From contig CALHTV010000036.1 of the NCBI GenBank assembly GCA_938039765.1, positions 1 through 9,719 on the forward strand: a stretch of 9,719 bases of DNA, read 5' to 3'. Shown here in pieces: positions 1-5,799 of the stretch; within the stretch, counting starts at the first letter, position 1; the number at the start of each line of letters is the position of its first letter. The notes under the pieces were generated by a model. It did no database searches, was not told the origin of the DNA, and saw only the letters and a list, made by a program, of their open reading frames with translations. The translations under genes were made by a program, and so were the position numbers. The stretch is from an uncultured Dictyoglomus sp. GTDB lineage: Bacteria > Dictyoglomota > Dictyoglomia > Dictyoglomales > Dictyoglomaceae.

Positions 1-486
1 GTACTCTCTCGTTTAGTTCCGTATAAAAAAGTGGATTTAGTAGTTGAAGTCTTTAATGAGCTTAAGCTTCCTCTTGTTATAATTGGCGAAGGAGAGGAAA
101 TGCCTAAACTTCAGAGAATGGCTGGTAAAAATATAAAGATATTAGGTTGGCAAGAAGATAAAATAGTTAAAGAGTACCTAGCTAAAGCTCAAGCATTAAT
201 TTTTCCTTCTGAAGAGGATTTTGGTATTGTGCCAGTTGAGGCTCAGGCAAGTGGTACTCCTGTAATTGCTTTTAATAGGGGAGGGGCTAAGGAGACTGTA
301 ATAGATGGGAAAACAGGTATATTATTTGATGAACAAAACAAAAATTCTCTAAAAAAGGCCATTTTAAGATTTTTAAATGAAAGGAATAATTTAAAACAGG
401 AAGATATGTTGTTGAACGCTAGAAGGTTTTCTAAAGAACATTTTGTGAAAGAGTTTAAAGCCTTTGTAGAAGAGGTCATAAAATAG
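1..486 (+). CDS. GT4-family glycosyltransferase, C-terminal part (5' end outside window)
   Basis: This is the nucleotide-sugar-binding C-terminal half of a GT-B retaining glycosyltransferase (family GT4), which transfers a sugar, probably mannose or similar, to a glycan or lipid acceptor at the cytoplasmic membrane. The frame is open from base 1 and already reads LSRLVPYKKVDL, the typical strand that opens the second Rossmann domain, so the gene begins upstream; the GTG at 31 is internal. 161 residues are visible. Residues 69-85 carry PSEEDFGIVPVEAQASG, with the E-x7-E motif at E72 and E80, then a glycine-rich NRGGAKE segment that contacts the donor phosphate. The wording of this block recalls WbaZ-like mannosyltransferases of O-antigen or exopolysaccharide loci. 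That is a resemblance only; donor and acceptor cannot be read from the sequence. The next gene starts 27 nt after the stop, so co-transcription is possible. Confidence 0.9.
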   Translation, partial: VLSRLVPYKKVDLVVEVFNELKLPLVIIGEGEEMPKLQRMAGKNIKILGWQEDKIVKEYLAKAQALIFPSEEDFGIVPVEAQASGTPVIAFNRGGAKETVIDGKTGILFDEQNKNSLKKAILRFLNERNNLKQEDMLLNARRFSKEHFVKEFKAFVEEVIK

Positions 487-513
487 AAATTTTATGATAA
501 AATAATTACTGTT

Positions 514-1251
514 ATGAAAGGTTTGTTTACGAAAAGATTAATCATTTTTTTAATCATATTATTTTTGTTTTTGAATCCCCTTTTTGGGTGGTCTGCAAAA
601 ACTCATCAGAAGATTGTAAAAGAAGCTTTTTATTCTTTACCGAAAGAATATCAAAGAAAAATATCTCCTTACATAGATGAACTTTTAAAAGGAAGTGTAG
701 CACCAGATAGAGTATATAGGGATTTTGATAATCATGTTTTTCATATTCATGGAAATAAAGGAAAGGGGCCTGATAAAGTAAGGCAGAAATATTTAGAGAT
801 TATAAACTTAATCCAGGAAAAAAGGCCATGGAGACTTATTGCTTTCGAATTAGGGGTTCTTTCTCATTATATAGCTGATCTTAATCAACCTTTACATACG
901 GATACAAGTAAAAGAGAAAACTTATTCCATAGTAAATACGAAAAAGATTCTGAGGTAATTAATCCCAAAACTCCTAAAGATTTAATATTTATAAGATATC
1001 CTAAAAGTTATATATTAGATAGTATTTCGAGAGCAAATTCTTTTTATAGATCTATTGAGGATGCTTATCTAAATGGTAATGCCTTCTCCGATGTTTCGAA
1101 GATTACTCAGGCTCAGATAGATAAAGCTACCTATGATGTAGCGTGTTATTTTTATAGTGCTCTTGAAAGAGGTAGTAGAGGTACAACTATTATGGATATA
1201 ATTAATGACATTATAGATTATATAAAATCTCTTTTTTTTAAAAGAATTTAA
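514..1251 (+). CDS. Exported zinc-dependent phospholipase C / S1-P1 nuclease-fold protein
   Basis: A 245-residue secreted hydrolase of the three-zinc phospholipase C / S1-P1 nuclease fold. Residues 1-25 form a signal peptide (basic start, then the hydrophobic run LIIFLIILFLFL). Predicted cleavage after G25 makes W26 the new N-terminus, as in Bacillus cereus phospholipase C, where Trp1 binds zinc. The other ligands are present in order: H31, D65 (SVAPD), H77 in a His cluster at 74-79, H118-x3-D122-x5-H128 in LSHYIADLNQPLH, and H139-x3-E143 in FHSKYE. The H118/D122/H128 spacing equals that of the B. cereus enzyme. The active site therefore looks intact. The fold also includes nucleases, so the substrate (phospholipid, other phosphodiester or nucleic acid) is open. 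ATG 514 is the only ATG in frame ahead of the signal peptide, but it has no clear Shine-Dalgarno. The gene lies 27 nt after the glycosyltransferase; a functional link to it is unproven. Confidence 0.85.
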   Translation: MKGLFTKRLIIFLIILFLFLNPLFGWSAKTHQKIVKEAFYSLPKEYQRKISPYIDELLKGSVAPDRVYRDFDNHVFHIHGNKGKGPDKVRQKYLEIINLIQEKRPWRLIAFELGVLSHYIADLNQPLHTDTSKRENLFHSKYEKDSEVINPKTPKDLIFIRYPKSYILDSISRANSFYRSIEDAYLNGNAFSDVSKITQAQIDKATYDVACYFYSALERGSRGTTIMDIINDIIDYIKSLFFKRI

Positions 1252-1261
1252 GTTTTTAGTT

Positions 1262-1268
1262 GGGAGGA
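1262..1268 (+). promoter_or_regulatory. Ribosome binding site that fixes the phosphorylase start at 1275
   Basis: GGGAGGA lies 6 nt before ATG 1275. A longer open frame begins at TTG 1260, but that codon overlaps this Shine-Dalgarno and would add five residues (MGGNL) ahead of the conserved MRIAIIGGTG start of the family. The ATG at 1275 is therefore chosen. Confidence 0.85.
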
Positions 1269-1274
1269 AACCTT

Positions 1275-2066
1275 ATGAGAATTGCAATAATTGGAGGTAC
1301 AGGTGTTTACGATCCTAAGTTTTTGGAAAAAGCAGATGAATTAATTGTTTCAACTCCTTATGGAGAAGTTAAAATTCTTAAAGGTTTATATGAGGGAGAA
1401 GAAGTGGGATTCTTAGCAAGACATGGAGTAGGACATTCAATTCCTCCTCATAAAATAAACTACAAAGCTAACATTTGGGCTTTAAAATATCTTGGAGTAG
1501 AGAGAATATTATCTACCACTGCTGTAGGAAGTTTAAGAATCAATCTTTTACCTGGAGATTTAGTTATTTTAGATCAATTTATTGATTTTACAAAGGCCAG
1601 AGATATAACTTTTTATGATGGAAGGGATGGAAAAGTGATTCATATTGATTTTACAACTCCATACTGTCCAGAACTTAGAAGGCTTCTTTATGAAACAGCT
1701 CAAGAGTTAGGTATCAAAGCTCATCCTCATGGTACCTATATTTGTACTGAAGGGCCTCGTTTTGAGACTCCTGCTGAGATAAGAATGTATGCAATGTTTG
1801 GAGATGTGGTTGGGATGACCAATGTGCCTGAAGTAATTTTAGCAAGAGAATTGGAGATGTGTTATGCTTCTGTTTCTCTTATAACTAATTATGCGGCAGG
1901 TATATCTCGAACTCCTTTGACTCATTGGGAGGTTCTTGAAGTTATGGCTCAAAATATTGAAAAGGTAAGAAAATTGTTTGCTCATGTGATTAGAAAAGTA
2001 CCTAAAGAAAGAAACTGCATTTGTAAAGATGCTTTAAAAGAGTACAGAGAGAAGGGGATAATATGA
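1275..2066 (+). CDS. mtnP: MTAP-family nucleoside phosphorylase (MTA or, more likely, methylthioinosine phosphorylase)
   Basis: A 263-residue purine nucleoside phosphorylase of the MTAP/PNP-II family, cytosolic and normally trimeric. It cleaves a 5'-methylthio-nucleoside with phosphate to the free base and methylthioribose-1-phosphate. Family marks are GGTGVYD at 7-13 (phosphate loop), RHG at 49-51 with H54 and PPHKINY at 57-63, TTAVGSL at 81-87, EGPRFETPAEIR at 159-170, and MTNVPEV at 181-187. In the base-binding segment it has T204-N205-Y206-A207, where human MTAP has Asp-Tyr-Asp (D220, D222). Loss of both acidic residues is expected to weaken recognition of the 6-amino group and favour a 6-oxopurine, as in Pseudomonas methylthioinosine phosphorylase. 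An MTA deaminase gene two positions downstream supports this. Plain MTAP or a broader inosine/guanosine phosphorylase remain possible. The last 4 nt overlap mtnA (ATGA). Confidence 0.9.
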   Translation: MRIAIIGGTGVYDPKFLEKADELIVSTPYGEVKILKGLYEGEEVGFLARHGVGHSIPPHKINYKANIWALKYLGVERILSTTAVGSLRINLLPGDLVILDQFIDFTKARDITFYDGRDGKVIHIDFTTPYCPELRRLLYETAQELGIKAHPHGTYICTEGPRFETPAEIRMYAMFGDVVGMTNVPEVILARELEMCYASVSLITNYAAGISRTPLTHWEVLEVMAQNIEKVRKLFAHVIRKVPKERNCICKDALKEYREKGII

Positions 2067-3097
2067 ATCCTATTGAGTGGAAGAATAATGTCTTATATAT
2101 CCTTGATCAGACAAAACTTCCCTGGAAAGAAGATTACATTTTATGTTTTAAGTATCAGCAAGTGATTGATGCTATAAAAAAGATGAAAGTTAGGGGAGCT
2201 CCGATTATTGGCGTAGCCGCAGCTTATGGTATAGCTCTTGCAGCTATAAAGTATACAGGTTCAAATTTGGCAGAATATGTTCATGAAGTTATGAGTGAAT
2301 TTGCAATTTCTCGCCCTACAGCTGTTAATTTATTTTTTGCTATAAAGAGAATGGCTAATGTTATAAACTCTAATAAAAATTTATCTCCTACTGAGCTTAA
2401 AATTTTGCTTCTAGAAGAAGCAAGGAAGATTGAGAATGAGGAAAGGGAAAAAACTCAGGCAATTGTTACATATGGAGTTGAAATACTTCCTCATAATGTT
2501 AGGGTTTTGACCCATTGCAATACGGGAAGTCTTGCTACTATTGGTTTAGGTACAGCTTTAGGAGTTATTAAAGAGGCTTGGAATAAAGGAAAACTAAGTC
2601 ATGTTTATTTTACTGAGACGAGACCTCTTCTTCAAGGTGCAAGGTTAACAGGTTGGGAATTAGCTCAAGAAAGAATACCTTCTACTCTTATAACAGATAA
2701 TATGGTAGGGTATATATTCTCTAAGAAGTTGGTAGATATGGTAATAGTAGGGGCTGATAGAATTACCATTAGAGGTGATGTGGCGAATAAAATAGGTACT
2801 TATTCTATTGCTGTTCTTGCTTATCATCATAAAATACCTTTTTATGTAGCAGCTCCTTTATCTTCTTTTGACTTTAATATAGAGAATGGAGAGGATATTC
2901 CAATAGAGGAAAGAGATCAAGACGAAGTCTTAACTTTTTCAGGGAAAAAAATAACTGCTGAAGGGATTTCAGCTATAAATCCAGCTTTTGATGTTACCCC
3001 TGCAGAGTTTATCTCAGGAATTATAACTGATAAAGGTGTTATTTATCCTCCCTTAAAAGATAACATTATTAAATTAAAGGAGGAAATCAAATTATGA
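2063..3097 (+). CDS. mtnA: S-methyl-5-thioribose-1-phosphate isomerase MtnA
   Basis: Isomerises 5-methylthioribose-1-phosphate, the product of the preceding phosphorylase, to 5-methylthioribulose-1-phosphate in the cytosol. It belongs to the eIF2B-alpha/beta/delta-like isomerase family, and its 344 residues are normal for full-length MtnA. Diagnostic segments are VRGAPIIGVAAAYG (43-56), THCNTGSLAT (150-159) with the catalytic Cys at C152, ETRPLLQGARLTGWEL (185-200), TDNMVG (211-216), and GADRI..RGDVANKIGTY (230-247) with the catalytic Asp at D232. The C-terminal INPAFDVTP segment is also present. The Cys/Asp pair separates MtnA from eIF2B-like regulatory relatives and from ribose-1,5-bisphosphate isomerases, which share the fold. 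The start codon overlaps the previous stop as ATGA, and GAAGGGG at 2051-2057 serves as ribosome site, so translation is probably coupled. Its 3' end overlaps mtaD in the same ATGA way. Confidence 0.96.
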   Translation: MNPIEWKNNVLYILDQTKLPWKEDYILCFKYQQVIDAIKKMKVRGAPIIGVAAAYGIALAAIKYTGSNLAEYVHEVMSEFAISRPTAVNLFFAIKRMANVINSNKNLSPTELKILLLEEARKIENEEREKTQAIVTYGVEILPHNVRVLTHCNTGSLATIGLGTALGVIKEAWNKGKLSHVYFTETRPLLQGARLTGWELAQERIPSTLITDNMVGYIFSKKLVDMVIVGADRITIRGDVANKIGTYSIAVLAYHHKIPFYVAAPLSSFDFNIENGEDIPIEERDQDEVLTFSGKKITAEGISAINPAFDVTPAEFISGIITDKGVIYPPLKDNIIKLKEEIKL

Positions 3098-4374
3098 AGA
3101 TTTTGATTGAGGACGTTGATGTCTTACAAGAGGACAGAATACTTAAAAATAAAAATATCCTTATTCAGAATGACTTAATTTTAAAAATTTCCGATGCTAA
3201 AGATTTTGATGAAGTTGACTATATAATTAATGGAAAAAATAAATTGGCAATGCCAGGACTTGTAAATGCACATACTCATCTTGCGATGACTCTTTTTAGA
3301 GGATATGCTGATGATTTGCCTTTAAAGGAATGGTTAGAAGAAAAGATATGGCCAAAGGAAGCAAAACTTACTTCTGAAGATGTATATTGGGGTAGTTTGT
3401 TAGGGATTTGTGAAATGATCAAATCAGGAACAGTAGCTTTTGCTGATATGTATTTTTATATGGATGAAGTAGCAAGAGCTGTAAGTGAGAGCGGTATTAG
3501 AGCTTCCCTTTCAGTAGGAATGATAGGAATTGCAGGAGATGAAGAGGAAATAATAAATAGAGGTGTTATTTTTGCTAGGAACTGGCATAATAAAGAAAAT
3601 GGAAGAATTAAGGTAATGCTTGCTCCTCATGCTCCATATACTTGTCCTCCCTTTTTTTTAGAAAAAGTAATTAACAAGGCTGTTGAATTAGGTGTAGGTA
3701 TTCATACTCATCTTTCAGAGACAATTTTAGAAGTGGAGAATATTAAGAATCTTTACGGATTAACCCCCGTAAGACTTATGGATCGAGTAGGGCTTTTTAA
3801 TGTACCAGTACTTGCAGCTCATTGTGTATTTGTGGATGATGAAGAGATAGAAATTTTATCCAGCAAAGGTGTAGGAGTGGCTCATAATCCTCAAAGTAAT
3901 TTAAAGCTTGCTTCCGGAATTGCACCTATTAAAAAGATGAGTGAGAAAAAGGTAAAAGTAGGCCTTGGCACTGATGGCCCTGCGAGTAACAATAATTTGG
4001 ATCTCTGGGAGGAAATAAGGTTAGTAGCTACTTTGCATAAGGGAGTTGAAAAAGATCCTGTATGTATTCCTGCTATTGAAGCTCTAAAAATGGCTACCCG
4101 AAATGGTATGGAAATTTTAGGTTGGGATAATTCTGGAGTAATTAAGGAAGGTTATAAGGCAGATATAATACTTTTAGACCTTAATAAACCTCATTTTTAT
4201 CCTAGGCATAATCTAATTTCTCACTTAGTATATTCTGCTTCTTCCTCTGATGTAGATACAGTTATAGTTGATGGAAAGGTACTTATGGAAAAGGGACAAC
4301 TTAAGGTTTTAGATGAAGAAAAGATCATGTTTGAGGCCGAAAAACGGGCTTTTGAATTAATTAAAAGGGATTAG
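3094..4374 (+). CDS. mtaD: 5-methylthioadenosine / S-adenosylhomocysteine deaminase MtaD
   Basis: A 426-residue amidohydrolase that deaminates MTA to methylthioinosine, and usually also S-adenosylhomocysteine and adenosine. It is a cytosolic enzyme with one divalent metal (Zn or Fe). It has the composite sandwich domain at both ends around a TIM barrel. Visible metal ligands are H60 and H62 (NAHTHLAM), H206 (IHTHLSE) and D294 (GTDGPASNN). E209 and H243 (AAHC) are the likely catalytic acid/base residues, and IWPKE at 85-89 and R136 match substrate-contact segments of Thermotoga TM0936. Other members of this superfamily act on guanine, cytosine or triazines. The HTHLSE/AAHC/GTDGPASNN set and the neighbouring genes argue for MTA/SAH. 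The ribosome site AAAGGAGG at 3076-3083 lies inside mtnA, and the ATGA overlap suggests coupling. The stop codon itself lies inside the ribosome site of asnS. Confidence 0.94.
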   Translation: MKILIEDVDVLQEDRILKNKNILIQNDLILKISDAKDFDEVDYIINGKNKLAMPGLVNAHTHLAMTLFRGYADDLPLKEWLEEKIWPKEAKLTSEDVYWGSLLGICEMIKSGTVAFADMYFYMDEVARAVSESGIRASLSVGMIGIAGDEEEIINRGVIFARNWHNKENGRIKVMLAPHAPYTCPPFFLEKVINKAVELGVGIHTHLSETILEVENIKNLYGLTPVRLMDRVGLFNVPVLAAHCVFVDDEEIEILSSKGVGVAHNPQSNLKLASGIAPIKKMSEKKVKVGLGTDGPASNNNLDLWEEIRLVATLHKGVEKDPVCIPAIEALKMATRNGMEILGWDNSGVIKEGYKADIILLDLNKPHFYPRHNLISHLVYSASSSDVDTVIVDGKVLMEKGQLKVLDEEKIMFEAEKRAFELIKRD

Positions 4375-4380
4375 GAGGAG
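4373..4380 (+). promoter_or_regulatory. asnS ribosome binding site overlapping the mtaD stop codon
   Basis: AGGAGGAG starts on the last two bases of the mtaD TAG and ends 7 nt before ATG 4388. A ribosome finishing mtaD would release on the site that starts asnS. This makes asnS part of the same transcript and leaves no room for a T-box leader or a terminator between them. Confidence 0.85.
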
Positions 4381-4387
4381 TAAATCT

Positions 4388-5689
4388 ATGGGAGTTTCTT
4401 GGGTGTATATTGAAGATATTCCTAAAATACAAGAAGGAGAAGTAGAAATAAGAGGATGGCTTTTTAATAAAAGATCTAGTGGTAAGATTGTTTTTCTTAT
4501 TATAAGGGATGGAACTGGTTATATACAGGGAATAGCTACTTTAGAGTATTTTTCTCAAGAAGAGCTTAACAATTTTGAAAAAATTCCCATAGAGTCTTCT
4601 TTGATTGTGGTTGGAGATTTGAGAAAAGAACCAAGAGCTCCGGGAGGATATGAGCTCCAACTTAAGAAGGTAAATGTAATATCTTATGCTGAAGAATATC
4701 CTATTCAAAAGAAAGATCATTCCATTGAGTTTTTACTTGAAAGAAGGCATTTATGGATAAGGTCTCGAAAACAAAACGCCATATTGAGGGTTAGGAGTGA
4801 AGTAATAAAAGCTATAAGGGATTTTTTAGATAGTAGAGGATTTACTTTGGTTGATGCTCCTATTCTTACACCCTCTGCTTGTGAAGGTACAACTACTCTC
4901 TTCGGTTTAGATTATTTTGATTTGGGTAAAGCTTATCTTTCTCAAAGTGGGCAGCTTTATATGGAAGCAGCGTGTATGGCATTGGGAAAGGTTTATTGTT
5001 TTGGTCCAGCTTTTAGAGCTGAAAAGTCAAAAACCAGGAGACATTTAACGGAGTTTTGGATGGTGGAACCAGAAATGGCTTTTTGGGATTGGCAAGATAA
5101 TATGAAACTCCAAGAAGAGTTAGTATTCTATATTGTTCAGAGAGTTTTAGAAAAAAGAAAAAAAGAACTCGAGATTTTGGAGAGAGATATTAAACCTTTA
5201 GAAAAAATAGTTCCTCCATTCCCAAGAATAACTTATCGAGAAGCTATTGAGATTTTAAAAAAGAATGGTTTTAACGTTGAGTATGGGGATGATTTTGGAG
5301 GTGACGAGGAAACAGTTATCTCAAATCAATTTGACAAACCTGTATTTATTCATCACTATCCTGCAAAGATAAAACCCTTTTATATGCAGCCTGATCCTGG
5401 AAATCCAGAAGAAGTGCTGAATAATGATCTTTTAGCTCCAGAAGGATATGGAGAAATTATTGGAGGAAGTCAAAGAATTCATGATTTAAAACTTCTAGAG
5501 CAAAAAATTGAGGAATATAACTTACCAAGAGAAGCTTTTGAATGGTATATAGATCTAAGAAGATATGGAAGTGTACCTCATTCTGGTTTTGGCTTAGGGA
5601 TTGAAAGAACTGTAGCTTGGATTTGTGGCTTAAAGCATGTTAGAGAGGCTATACCTTTTCCAAGGATGATCTATAGAATATATCCTTAA
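4388..5689 (+). CDS. asnS: Asparaginyl-tRNA synthetase AsnRS
   Basis: A class IIb aminoacyl-tRNA synthetase that charges tRNA-Asn in the cytosol. Its 433 residues are a normal length. The N-terminal OB fold (about 15-100, with EIRGWLFNKRSSGKIVFLIIRD) binds the anticodon. The catalytic domain has motif 1 around GFTLVDAPILTPSACEG (151-167), motif 2 FRAEKSKTRRHLTEFWMVEPE (209-229) and motif 3 from 400, GFGLGIERTVAWICGL. The AEKSKTRRHL and WMVEPEMAFWD wording matches bacterial AsnRS of the Bacillus type, and it lacks the large insertion domain of bacterial AspRS. An intact OB fold argues against the AsnRS-derived asparagine synthetase of some archaea. The gene follows mtaD by 13 nt, so it is probably the last gene of that operon. 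The motif 3 end (FPRMIYRIYP) falls at the stop, so the C-terminus is complete. Confidence 0.95.
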   Translation: MGVSWVYIEDIPKIQEGEVEIRGWLFNKRSSGKIVFLIIRDGTGYIQGIATLEYFSQEELNNFEKIPIESSLIVVGDLRKEPRAPGGYELQLKKVNVISYAEEYPIQKKDHSIEFLLERRHLWIRSRKQNAILRVRSEVIKAIRDFLDSRGFTLVDAPILTPSACEGTTTLFGLDYFDLGKAYLSQSGQLYMEAACMALGKVYCFGPAFRAEKSKTRRHLTEFWMVEPEMAFWDWQDNMKLQEELVFYIVQRVLEKRKKELEILERDIKPLEKIVPPFPRITYREAIEILKKNGFNVEYGDDFGGDEETVISNQFDKPVFIHHYPAKIKPFYMQPDPGNPEEVLNNDLLAPEGYGEIIGGSQRIHDLKLLEQKIEEYNLPREAFEWYIDLRRYGSVPHSGFGLGIERTVAWICGLKHVREAIPFPRMIYRIYP

Positions 5690-5693
5690 TATG

Positions 5694-5722
5694 TTGACAT
5701 TATTAAAATAACTCGTTATACT
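5694..5722 (+). promoter_or_regulatory. Near-consensus housekeeping promoter upstream of the liv operon
   Basis: TTGACA at 5694-5699 (perfect -35) and TATACT at 5717-5722 (five of six -10 bases) are separated by exactly 17 nt. Transcription would begin near 5729. It starts 5 nt after the asnS stop and is the best promoter seen in the window. The odd point is that an intrinsic terminator begins only a few bases after the expected start site. The 6-nt arms CTCGTT (5712-5717) and AATGAG (5725-5730) flank the -10 as an imperfect palindrome (one G-T mismatch), which might be an operator. Confidence 0.75.
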
Positions 5723-5734
5723 TCAATGAGAACA

Positions 5735-5771
5735 GGGATGTTCTTCTGTCAGAAGGGCATCCCTTTTTTTT
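5735..5771 (+). terminator. Intrinsic terminator between asnS and the liv operon, inside the apparent liv leader
   Basis: GGGATGTTCTTCT (5735-5747) pairs with AGAAGGGCATCCC (5751-5763): 13 bp with two G-U pairs and a 3-nt loop, followed by eight T (5764-5771). This is a textbook rho-independent terminator. It should end the mtnP-mtnA-mtaD-asnS transcript. Because the strong promoter lies upstream of it and only 28 nt separate it from the livJ-like start, it would also stop most transcripts that begin at that promoter unless read-through is allowed. Confidence 0.88.
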
Positions 5772-5776
5772 ATTAA
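5738..5776 (+). other. Possible 12-codon leader reading frame across the terminator
   Basis: An ATG in the terminator's 5' arm opens a frame MFFCQKGIPFFY that ends at TAA 5774-5776, with a weak GAG/AGGG upstream as ribosome site. A ribosome on it would melt the hairpin. The Phe codons arise largely from the T-tract and the TTCTTC of the stem, so this may be chance. It is recorded only because it would offer a read-through mechanism. Confidence 0.2.
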
Positions 5777-5786
5777 AAACTTTTTA

Positions 5787-5795
5787 GGGAGGTGA
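5787..5795 (+). promoter_or_regulatory. Strong ribosome binding site of the binding-protein gene
   Basis: GGGAGGTGA-type sequence, matching the 16S anti-Shine-Dalgarno over at least eight bases (GGAGGTGA at 5788-5795). GGAGG lies 7 nt before ATG 5800. It is among the longest matches in the window, as expected for a binding protein made in excess over its permease. Confidence 0.8.
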
Positions 5796-5799
5796 AGGG

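Noticed and set aside
31..33. GTG 31 as a true start of the glycosyltransferase
   Set aside because: The frame is open to base 1 and the upstream residues LSRLVPYKK are conserved family sequence, so the gene is cut by the window edge.
1260..1274. TTG 1260 as start of the phosphorylase
   Set aside because: It overlaps the Shine-Dalgarno of ATG 1275 and adds residues absent from the family N-terminus.
4375..4387. T-box or other riboswitch in front of asnS
   Set aside because: Only 13 nt separate mtaD and asnS, too little for any leader structure.
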